From assembly GCF_036884655.1 (NCBI RefSeq), contig NC_088344.1, forward strand, positions 37,608,501 to 37,672,500: a DNA stretch of 64,000 nucleotides. The letters run 5' to 3'. The position numbers and the translations under genes were made by a program. How positions within the stretch are numbered: the stretch's first letter is position 1; the number at the start of each line of letters is the position of its first letter. Shown piece after piece: positions 11,274 to 20,819 of this stretch. The notes under the pieces were generated by a model. The model saw only the letters and a program-made list of their open reading frames with translations, made no database searches and had not been told where the DNA came from. This DNA is from Musa acuminata AAA Group. Its lineage: Eukaryota; Streptophyta; Magnoliopsida; Zingiberales; Musaceae.

Positions 11274-14200
11274 AATATTGATTTTGGTTGTCAATTTGAT
11301 GCGTTGAGGTTGACCTAACATGCTTATTCGTGCTCACTCACTTCTAAGACTCGAACTTATAGAGTCAACCCTCAATGTTTGATTCTCGATCAGAGGACCC
11401 AATATGAAGTGGCGAACTGAGTTGACCGTAACTTTCTTTGTCAAATAAAGCAATCGTTAGTTTGATTTAGTTTTCGACTTCAGCTAAATCAATTCGTCGT
11501 CTATATTTTAGGATGTACTACGGTCAATGTTTTTACCAACAAATCTTGAATCCAAGGGCATCACATCTTCGGTTCCCGTTTCTTCGTTGGGTCTCAGGAG
11601 TTCGATCGTAGCTTGGTTAACTGGTAAGCATCATCAATTAGTTCCGACGAATTGATTTCTCCGTAGGAATCATCTCCGATAATTGTGATGAGTACTAGGT
11701 TATCATTTCGCTCCTCGTCGAAGGAAGGCGCTCCTTTATCTTGAGGTTTCTGGTGAGCTTTGCTGCCACAGGACTTGCTGTACTATTGATTCTTGATTCT
11801 TGTTGCGCATTATAGGATCTTGAGACTGTGGCTGATTTGGTGGGTCGATGAAAGGATTGTGGATTGAAGATAAGGGCATTTAAGTTGTAATTCCTTTTTC
11901 TTTGTTTCTGCTGTAGAGTTCTAAGACTAGAATATATGGCTGGTGGAAGGACTTTCATTCATGTGATAGAATGAGATTGCGTGATGAATATATAGTGTCA
12001 CTACAAAAGGATTGTGTTTTGCATGCGGTTAAGCCTTTTATGAAGCTAGTAGAAGTGAAAGAAGGGAACAGGACCGGATGAAAGCTAGTTAAATCGTTCT
12101 AGAAAACGTTTTGACAGTGATATAAAGCTAGTTAAATCCATTAGCTTCTTTTTTTTTTTTCCCGTTTAATGGAAAAGTTTGAAGCTTTCCATCTGTTGCA
12201 TTTGTTCTTTGTTTTCTTTCCCTCTCACAATTCAGTTCAAATTTGTTCAAAAACAGCCAATCACATGTTCTACACTGCAAACACATTTTTTTGAACTTCC
12301 CAAGAATTGCTTCATTTCTGTACAGAAATTGGTTCTAGATAAGATATTAAAACAGCATATGGAGCACAAACCTACTATGCAATGTTGCGGCTGCGGCTTT
12401 TTCCTGCAAACCTTTCATGTTTTTCACAGTTTTTTTAATGATTCATGAAGTCCCATTTCATAAACCTGGATACGGTGAGGAGATTTTTGCAAGTGAAGTG
12501 ATATTCAAAGGGCATCCCCCATCTTTTATCCATTACTTTGATATATTAGATTGTGGATATATTCTAATTTTACAGCAAGCCGTAGAATTTTGCATTAAGC
12601 TTAACAATTACTAGTATAAAAACGAAACCTTGTTTGTGTACTTCTTTGCTGTATCTTGAAAAACTTTTGAACTTCTAGATGCAATTAATCATGGAATTGT
12701 TGCAACCTAAACAACAGGCACATTTGTTTTCTTATATTGTGTGGCATCCTTAAATATATGAAATATGTTCACCTAAACAAGTCACTAAATGAGAATATAT
12801 ACATTTCTCTGTACGCCTGTTGATCTTCCTCACATTAACAGACTCTTAGAAACCTAACCGATCAAGAAGTCTTTTTTTTTTTAACTCTCTTTTTTTCATG
12901 AAGAAGGTTGAGTCGCATACATAGTCTTCTTACTAGAGGATATAACAGAATTATGATGTAAATTCTCACTCTTTGTTGTCTTCTTCTCTGAAATGTTGTG
13001 TCTGTTATCAATGTCTTCCTATTATTACCGAATAAACCTCTTTTATCGTTTAAATGACCCAAGATATTTTGTTTTGCCCTGTTGTTTAAAGTAAGGTTGA
13101 TTTGATTGGACATGAAAGAGAGATAACAATGTCTGATTTTATTAATATTGCAAATAGGATGGCAGAGAGAAGATCGAAGATAGAACATTGATGAGAATAA
13201 AAGAAATAGGAGTATGGTGGGTATAGCTTATTTCTTTCTTCCAAGGATGTCTCAGACAATTTGTCCTCTGTCAGCTAAATAGCCTCTTTAAATAACTTGT
13301 AAGATTTAAGACTACTCAAAAGAGCCTCAAGTCAATTATAGTGTAAGGACCTTTAACTAGAGCAAAATTTTTCCTAGACATAGTGAAACATCAAAATAAA
13401 GTACTTGATTAGTTTAAAGAACCAACTAGTATTATCTGTCTGAGGGTTACTAGGTGTGCCAGTGCCTTGAGATGATAAGTGGCTAGCATGTTTGAGGGAG
13501 AGAGATAAAGAAGACCGGGTGTTGGTGAAGAAAGAGAAAGCCCATCAGACCAAAGAGATTGTTTGTAGCAACTTTCGCAACCTCCAAATCAGTCGTTTGT
13601 AAATAAAACAGAAGTTTTATCTATTGTTCAGTATTCACTGGCTTATTTGATCATAAGCTTTCTATTTTCATCACCATGATCGAAGTTATCAAAGTACACA
13701 AGTCTACAATTTTCATGAGCAATCATTAGTTGCAGGTAGAATTCTTGTATCTTATGTCATACAGTGTTAACCACTTGGTTTAAGGGCACAATAGTAGGGA
13801 AGTTTAGATGACCATGTATAATTGGAATGGTGACCCTAAATTGTTGACAGTGGTAAAGAAAGTGAACTTGTCACCATCCACCTGTGCAATGATGAGGAAA
13901 AGCTTGCATTCTTTGCAAACAGCAGTAGCTGCTATACTGAAATTTTGATAGGTAGAAAACTAGAGCGTGTCATCGGATAAAATTAAAAGAATGGTTTTAT
14001 ACCATTATCTTGTCTCTTTGGGATTTTCAGTCAACACGAGGATTCACTCATTAAAATTTTTTGACAAGTGAATCCTCCTTGTGATCAGCCCTCCAAAGTC
14101 AAGCCAATTCTTTGAACAGACAAATATTTATATTCCAGTGCAGTGCCATAATTTGAATTTAGCAATTCTGTTCCCAATGGCTCTGTCCTCCTACTTTTTT

Positions 14201-16767
14201 TATTTATGTTAAGCGTATAGGATTCACTCATTAAATTTTGTTGACAAGAGTGAAAGACCAATTGTGTTAAGTTTTTGCCCTCGTCCAAAGTCAAGTCAGT
14301 TCTTTGTGTAGACATTTATATTCTAGAGCAGTGCTATTTGTTGACTTTAGCATGTCCAATGGTTCCAACCTACTTTTATGATTTCTATTGAGGTTATTGG
14401 AGAATATGAATGTGCATTAGCATGTGAGATTATAACATTATCAGTGCGAACAATTTTTGGTTCTGATGAACATTTTGAACATGTGCATCTAAGCTGCAAC
14501 TTATCTGGTCCTTGAGGGCTGGTCACTAACTTCTCTGTGTCTCCACAAGCAGGATTATTAATTCCTTCAGTGGCCAGGATGAAGACTGAAGCATCTGTGT
14601 CCACTATACTGGTAAACAAATTCTTCCTCTTGTAACTCCTGAATTCTCATAAATGTTATAATTGCCCTAGTTTGCTCTTTTTTATATGCTTATCATGAAT
14701 TGTATTTACACATTTTCTTCTTGTACACTAGTGTAATCCCAAATCAGAATTGGAAAAGGATCTGAATGATGATTAGACGAGTCTACTACCGCATTCTGTG
14801 TCAGTGGATTTATGCAGAAAAAAAAAGTTAATCATTTAGGTTATCTCATTAGGTCTAGTTGGTATCAACACAGGGACTCAAGCAGGAAAGGGCTACTTAT
14901 TGGGTCATCACTGGCCTAGACCTTGCGAGTACCATGTCGGGTTCTGATTATGAGATATGTTGATTCTTAACGAGGATGTAATATTCTGTTTAGTCTTATA
15001 ATAGAAGTCAGATTTGGACAGACTCATAAGTCTCAGTTGAGTCTACCACTATTAACTTGGTTCGATCGTTTTGGACTATTGGTTCAAGTTTAATGAGACT
15101 AATGGATCAATTAGCTTATTAAATTGGGTCTGACATTTCTTTACTCGATAGTAAAGACGGATTACGGAAGTTATTGGCGTTCCACATGACAAATGAGATA
15201 ACTAACGTAGCCTCATCCAAAATAGATCTTTTTAGTCATGATTATCCACTTTAGTGTACTTTAACAGTTAGGTTATGTGCTCCATGTGGCCTTCCATAAA
15301 AACACTGGTCAATCCATTGCTGCTATTTTAGACTATTATGAAGTCAGATCTGATGAACGTATTGGAGTTAGCTGACTCCACTGTTTGATATAATGCCTTC
15401 TCGTGCGAGATGTGTGACTAAAAGATACTCAAGGAGTTGCACGAGCAATAATGTCATACTATACTGACATGGTATCTTTATGTCTTCACAAAGTGAATCG
15501 ATAAGAATGTAGCCATGGTGACAGAATAAGGACAGGGTCACATCCAAACCCAACACCCTAATTCCCACTCCATTAGCAACTTATTCAACTGTCCAGAAGA
15601 CTGGCGACCACTTTGTCTGCTTTAATCAATCAAATTGGTATGCCCATTGTGTGTTGTTTGGCATCCCTGTGTTGCTCCCTCATCTCTTCCAGTAAGATTC
15701 AAATCTTGATCCTTCTTGCCTGTTGGGGGCCTGACACAATGATGTATTTACAAGTGATAGAAAAGAAGCAACATCCTGTCATCCATCTTCATCTTCCTGT
15801 CTGTAACAAAAAGAGGTTGTAGTTTCTTTTGCCATCCAACTGTCCCCTGCTTCCAAATATCTGAAGACAGTAATCAGCTCGCTACCATCCTAGGAGAGGA
15901 AATGGGGTGATAGGATTGAGTCCCGGTCCTCCCTAACAAGTATATTAAACAGTACTTGTGATATCCTCATTTAACTAGTAATCTGCATTGTTAGGTAAAG
16001 TTGTGGGGTGGACAAATGTTCATTTCACTGGATAAGTTTTCTTATGATATCCTCTTACAAAAGCTGGTCAAAAGGAGAGGATGGTGGCCTGTTCAAAGTG
16101 ATCATTGCAGGTTACTCATCTCTTCAGTTACCCCAAATTTAAATTTGAGATGGGCATGATTTATGGGGAGCTTTGCTGTTACACTGGTGCTTTCTAAGTC
16201 TCTTCCACTTTCTCTCACGCATGCCTGTGTGTGCTCCCATGGCAGGACTGCCATGATTGAAGGTAAAGTTGGAAAGAAGAGCTGAGATAGAAATGGTTGC
16301 CAAACATCCTAACTCTCGTCTTCTTGTGTCAGGTGGTAGCAGCGGAGTGTGCACGAGAAGGAAGGTCTTAGATTTCATGAACCAGACATGGCCCTTTTTC
16401 CACTTTATGTGGACAAAGATTGATGTGCTTCTGTCACCAAGTCTCGGTCACTTGGCATCAGGAGCAACACCAAATTCGCGTGGAAAACATGTAGAGGTTG
16501 GCAACTATGCATTGCTTCCCATCATTCAATTCCCAACGGGGAGTTACTGGGTCACTCTCATGCCAGTATGGTCAAAGACTACTAACTAAATGTGTTAAAT
16601 GCGATGTGATGTAATGCTTATTCTCAACCCAAAAAGAAGGGTAAGTTTTTGAGTTGTTGATCGATACCGTGTCGCAGGAGCAAACTTATCTTCGTTGCAG
16701 ACCTTAATAGGGGGAACGATCCTCACTCTCAGCCTCAGGTTCTACACTGTCTACGCGAAGACATGCA
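11274..16767. other. 5.5 kb without a supportable gene
   Basis: There is no recognisable domain, intact long frame or RNA gene. The longest forward frame, 110 codons at 16257-16589, has no family resemblance. Part of the region could be an untranslated transcript or old repeats. Apart from the tandem duplication at 14040-14390 I see nothing firm. Confidence 0.5.
14040..14390. repeat. Diverged tandem duplication, about 175-180 bp x 2
   Basis: Copy 1 (about 14040-14219) and copy 2 (about 14220-14390) share GGATTCACTCATTAAA, a TTGACAAG block, CCAAAGTCAAG, a TTCTTTG block, 'atttatattc.ag.gcagtgc' and a CCAATGG block in the same order. Indels show the duplication is not recent. Confidence 0.8.
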
Positions 16768-16905
16768 AGTATAATTTAGTACAGAAAAAATCAAGACAAG
16801 AAAAAAAAATTATATTAATTTTTTTTTAAAAAAAATACTTATAAATCTTAAACGATATTTAGACTTCAGTCTTGTCTTATAAGCTTAAATACTTAAATCT
16901 TCGAT

Positions 16906-16964
<59 letters not shown>

Positions 16965-17085
16965 GATGTTATTTATTTATAGATATAAAATACAAGATTC
17001 CTTAATCTCTATAAATTTATTTAATTTTATTTAAAAATAAAATATTAATTTATGATCTCTTAAAATATATTTAAATTTATTAACA
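16768..17085 (-). repeat. 3' LTR of an old, interrupted Copia element
   Basis: On the minus strand this LTR starts TGTTAATAAATTT at 17085, directly after a purine tract (about AAGGGGGAA). It shares a long ordered match with 27531-27814, for example CTTATAAGCTTAAATACTT against CTATAAGCTTGAATACTT, and AATAAAATATTAATTTAT. It has since gained a TA microsatellite (about 16909-16961). The left edge is approximate. Confidence 0.75.
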
Positions 17086-17440
17086 TTCCCCCTTAAAATA
17101 TACATTTAGAGATAAATGCCTCAAAGATCTTCAAATGGTTCTTTCAAAAGAGATATGATAAAAATATTTGTTACATTTTCTTTATTTTTAATCTTCATGA
17201 CCTCAATAAATCCTTTTAAATATATTTTTTCAAATAAAATGATGTTCGATTTTAATATGCTTGGTTGACAAATTGAATTTGTAGTCAATTTTAAAATTGT
17301 CACCCTATAAAATAGTTGGTTTATTAATTTGATAGCATGCATTCTCGATTAGACGTCTCAATCATATATATTCTTAAGCAGCAGGAAAGTCTTGTATTAT
17401 ACTTCGTTTGTAGAAAGAGAAATCGATTGTTATTTCTTAC
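17086..17440 (-). pseudogene. RNase H/pol C-terminal remnant of the old Copia
   Basis: The minus strand carries the usual Copia pol ending in decayed form, including GFIEVMKIKNKENVTNIF and LLKEPFEDL, then a purine tract and the LTR. It is cut at 17440 by the insertion of Copia-1; its continuation is at 26154. Confidence 0.7.
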
Positions 17441-18935
17441 TGTTAGTCATAGGTGCCCAGCAAGTTAATCACGTGAGTGATGGCACGTGTGACTTGATAC
17501 AGAATCTTTTTGCTTATTATATTTTGGCGTATATCACTTTATAACTATTGCATAAATGCATATATATTGTGATGTCCTTGGATTTGTGCAATGGGAATCG
17601 GATCGTGATGAGATCACGATAATGAGATCGATTCACCTTTAAACACATATCCTAAATAATCCCGGTCATAGGTTACTCGAGAGGGACATCGTGATAACCG
17701 GATAGACTGGTGTGTTGTATACCCGTCCATATGATAGATGCAGCTGGTCTCATAGCTGCTCGTGTAGGGACACTAGGGATACAGTACAGGTGCTCATTGG
17801 AGAATGAGTTCACTGATTGATCCGCTTACGGAATGCTGGATGGTTGATGATGCCTTATTGTCAGACAACGATTCCGTAGTCCTAGTGGTGTATCTGGTTC
17901 TTAGACTTGAGACACCAAGGATGTCCTGTATGAGTGCTCCACTCTTTGATACCAGACTTATAGGTTTGGCTGTTCCCAGATCTAGTACAGCTGGTCATTG
18001 GGAGTGGTAGTCGACCTTACGAGGGCTATTGAGTGTCGATAGAGGATCATCCACTCTCGGCATCATGAGAGGTATATCCCATGTGTTCTTGCTCAGACAA
18101 ATCCCTGGCCAGGGTCATTCGGGTTGAGAGAGAAAGAGTTCTCCGGGAGAATCCGATTAGAGCGAGACTCGAGTAGAAACCGTATGGGTCTAACAGCACC
18201 ATGCTCGATATACGGTCTCTGGGATATTAGATGGATGAGGGACTATAGGTACATGGTAACTGAGGACAGACAGGTCCAATGGATTGGATTCCCCTGTATC
18301 GTCTGGGGACTACGGCGTAGTGGCCTAGTACTTCCGTAGTCGATGAGTCGAGTGAATTATTACAGAGATAATAATTCACTCAGTCAGAAGGAGTTCTGAC
18401 AGGTATGACTCACGGCCAGCTCGATATTGGGCCTAGAGGGTCACACACATATGGTAGGCATTGCGATGAGTAGAGGTTCGGATATGAGATATCCGACGGA
18501 GCCCTTGTCATATTGGATGCAGATCCAATACCCACTAGGGAAGGACCCATTAGGGTTTTGACACGGGATCTCTATAAATAGGAGGGATTCACAGCCTCAT
18601 AGGCTAGAGTCTTTGCTTGCCCTTCCTATTCTCCTCTCCCTCTCAACCTCAGAGTAGGCCTGGAGTTTTGAGGAGCGTCGTCGCAACCCTGCTGTGTGGA
18701 TCACCGCTAGAGAGGAGGACGCTTGACCTCCTTCACCCTCTCCTAAGGATCTGCAAGGAAACAGGAATATAAGATCTCCCTAGGTAACACAATCTCTATA
18801 CGCAGTTTTGTGTTTCGCGGATTTTTGCGCACCAATCTTCGCACGACGACGAACATCTTTTTGGGAATCGGGGATTTTTGTTTTCTTGTTCTTCCGCTGC
18901 GCATATGATGTCGCCCCCCCTATGATTTCCCAACA
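17441..18935 (+). repeat. Copia-1 5' LTR
   Basis: Begins TGTTAGTCATAGG and ends CCCAACA. A TATA box (TCTATAAATAGG) lies near 18570. The U3 is rich in short perfect hairpins, for example ATCGTGAT-GAG-ATCACGAT near 17605 and CGGATAT-GAG-ATATCCG near 18478. Small open frames inside it recur identically in the 3' LTR and are not genes. Confidence 0.96.
18350..18381 (+). promoter_or_regulatory. Conserved 13-bp hairpin in the Copia-1 LTR
   Basis: GAGTGAATTATTA (18350-18362), a 6-nt loop, then TAATAATTCACTC (18369-18381), a perfect inverted repeat. It recurs at 25563-25594 in the 3' LTR. It also recurs, with 12 bp of the stem kept, in the much older relative at 42828-42858. It lies about 220 bp upstream of the TATA box. 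The function is unknown. Confidence 0.7.
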
Positions 18936-18936
18936 G

Positions 18937-18948
18937 TGGTATCAGAGC
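18937..18948 (+). other. Copia-1 primer binding site
   Basis: TGGTATCAGAGC, one base after the 5' LTR, is the standard plant sequence complementary to the 3' end of initiator methionine tRNA, which primes minus-strand DNA synthesis. Confidence 0.95.
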
Positions 18949-19059
18949 CAGGTTGTTCGTGCGAATGATTGGTTTTGAACTGCGTATGTTGTGTTTAGGA
19001 AGAATATTGATGTCAAAATCGTTGACGCAAAAGCGAGGAAGGGCAGCAAACCGTTGCTA

Positions 19060-19545
19060 CCCTCGATCTGCATACCTGCAGCCACCTGCAGCGGCAGCCG
19101 CAGCCACAGCCAGGCAGCACAGCGCCGGCGCATGCGCAAGCGCTGTGCCTGCAGCAGCCGGCCGGCGGTCTGCTTGCAGCAGGCTTGCGGCCGGCGGGGC
19201 TGGCAGCCTGCGGGTAGAGGCGCCTGCAGCCGCTGAGCCCGCGGGCAGAGGCGCCGCGGGGCAGCAGCGAGCGCTGAGGCACCGCAGGGCAGCGGCGCCT
19301 GTGGCCGCTGCTCCCACTGGCAAAAACCCCGCAGGGGCGGCCGCCAGCAAGGCAGCACCGCCTGCGGGCGCTGCCTCGCGGGCAGAACCGCCCGCGGAGG
19401 CGGCGGCGCCCGCGGGGGCGCCCACCTGCAGCGGCAGCGCCCCCAGCGGGCGTGCTGCCTGCAGGCGAGGGCAGTGCCCTCGCCCCGCCGCACAGGCCGC
19501 CGCCGGCAGGGTGGCGGCGGCGGCAGCAGCGAAAGGAGAAAGGGC
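19060..19545. repeat. GC-rich low-complexity block in the Copia-1 leader
   Basis: About 480 bp dominated by GCAGC, GGCGCC, CTGCGGG and similar words, in sharp contrast to the AT-rich DNA on both sides. Long frames open here on both strands only because the composition has few stops; they read as Ala/Pro/Arg runs. The older relative at 43581-43829 lacks this block although its leader aligns up to this point. Confidence 0.75.
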
Positions 19546-19956
19546 ATTAGGGTTTTCTGATCAAAAGACAGTTTTGCCCCTCGAAATTTGAGAAATTCCA
19601 GTTTCTGTCTTTTGTCCAAATTACGAAAATACCCTTAGGAATTGAGAAATTCCCTACATGTCCCTGATTTCAGAAAAATATTAATTAATTAAAAGGTTTA
19701 GTTGATTATTATTATTTTTATTATCTAGTAGTCCTACATGATGATGATTATTTATACATGTGATGTATGATGTGTGGACGGATGATCATGGACCGTGTGA
19801 TGTGTGTACTTGTGATTATTATTATTGAGGTCTGCGAACCTCCATTATATTTCTCGTTTATTGTCGGGCCTGCGTGCCTATGATTAAGTTGTAATCACAT
19901 GAGGAGGCGCAACGGGAGCGTGGATGCCATAGCGGGACCCACGAGACGGACGATCG

Positions 19957-19976
19957 TGATGCATGGAGATGCATCA
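19957..19976 (+). other. GGAG-loop hairpin in the Copia-1 leader
   Basis: TGATGCAT-GGAG-ATGCATCA is a perfect 8-bp stem with a GGAG tetraloop. A weaker cousin follows at 20019-20034 (GGCAT-GGAG-ATGCACC, one bulge) within a second copy of the surrounding ~50-nt sequence. Confidence 0.7.
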
Positions 19977-20321
19977 AGATGTCGACGGAACCGACGAGGA
20001 CGAGATGGACGATCACAAGGCATGGAGATGCACCGTTGCACACATAGATCTTGATGTGAGTGATTAGGCCTACTGGCTCGGGCCTAATCATATTAGGTTG
20101 TGGTCCATGATCATCTGGTGTGATTGCTTATACACATACTAGATATGTATATATATTTGCATGCGATGTAGATAAATATTAAATATGCATATGTGTGACA
20201 TGTCATATTAGGAGACCTAATCATAGAAACATCTCTCGATAATGTTAAGTCGGTAAACGTGAGGCAATTAGATTGACCCACGTTGCCTTCCATCGTTATG
20301 AGTAGGAACCGAATCCCGGTG

Positions 20322-20357
20322 TAGGTTGAGTTGGTCGAGTCCCTCGAGACTCACCTA
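20322..20357 (+). other. Leader hairpin 1 of 4 (shared 18-nt core)
   Basis: Core TTGGTCGAGTCCCTCGAG at 20331-20348. The outer stem is TAGGTTGAGT against ACTCACCTA (one bulged T). Inside the core, TCGAG-TCC-CTCGA can form an inner stem-loop. Confidence 0.75.
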
Positions 20358-20393
20358 TATCGCGATTCGCTATCTTGCTTACGACATAGAGAT

Positions 20394-20405
20394 GTCACCG
20401 GTGAC
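20394..20405. other. 12-nt perfect palindrome in the Copia-1 leader
   Basis: GTCACCGGTGAC lies between hairpins 1 and 2. Self-complementary sequences of this kind act as RNA dimer contacts in retroviral leaders; a similar role here is inference. Confidence 0.55.
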
Positions 20406-20413
20406 CTGAGGGC

Positions 20414-20450
20414 ATGATATGCTTGGTCGAGTCCCTCGAGGGTATATCAT
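20414..20450 (+). other. Leader hairpin 2 of 4 (shared 18-nt core)
   Basis: The same 18-nt core at 20423-20440. The outer stem is ATGATATGC against GGTATATCAT, a different sequence from hairpin 1 that still pairs over 9-10 bp including wobbles. Confidence 0.75.
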
Positions 20451-20493
20451 CAAATCAGACTCATCTTGTAACGAAGGTGTTGACTTAACCGAG

Positions 20494-20528
20494 CATCATG
20501 GTTGGTCGAGTCCCTCGAGGCCATGGTG
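20494..20528 (+). other. Leader hairpin 3 of 4 (shared 18-nt core)
   Basis: The same 18-nt core at 20502-20519. The outer stem is CATCATGG against CCATGGTG: 8 pairs, one of them G-T. Confidence 0.75.
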
Positions 20529-20552
20529 ATTCGGAGGCCGAACAGGACGGGA

Positions 20553-20570
20553 ATCACAAGGAGTTGTGAT
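20553..20570 (+). other. GGAG-loop hairpin between leader hairpins 3 and 4
   Basis: ATCACAA-GGAG-TTGTGAT is a perfect 7-bp stem with the same GGAG loop as the hairpin at 19957. Confidence 0.7.
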
Positions 20571-20595
20571 CGGCAAGAGTTGTCTACCTTTTAGG

Positions 20596-20634
20596 CTTAG
20601 TGTGATTGGTCGAGTCCCTCGAGGTTACACTAAG
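20596..20634 (+). other. Leader hairpin 4 of 4 (shared 18-nt core)
   Basis: The same 18-nt core at 20606-20623. The outer stem is CTTAGTGTGA against TTACACTAAG: 10 pairs, one wobble. It lies about 190 nt before the gag start codon. Confidence 0.78.
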
Positions 20635-20819
20635 ACGCTGATTGGATCCTGATCCCCACTAGAAGTCTGCCGGAGACTTCCGTTTCACGTGCTGAGGGTG
20701 TCGCGTGACTCGTTAGTAAAATAGTGGGAGCATATTAAGATAGAAGTCCATATCTTTATAGTTTATTTCTTGCAAAATCTGCATGTTATTCATTTTTGCT
20801 ACATCTTTATTTTCAGAAA

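Noticed and set aside
16257..16589. 110-codon forward frame
   Set aside because: No family resemblance, no promoter or splice context; consistent with chance.
16660..16666. ATCGATA also found next to the old Copia 5' LTR (27815-27821)
   Set aside because: It would be a TSD only if the old LTR began with an atypical end near 16665, but LTR homology is visible only from about 16768, so I did not claim it.
17804..18339. Small frames repeated at 25017-25552
   Set aside because: They lie inside the Copia-1 LTRs and recur because the LTRs are copies.
18942..19619. Long overlapping frames on both strands (up to 225 codons)
   Set aside because: They arise from the GC-rich low-complexity block, which has few stop codons; they read as Ala, Pro and Arg runs with no domain.
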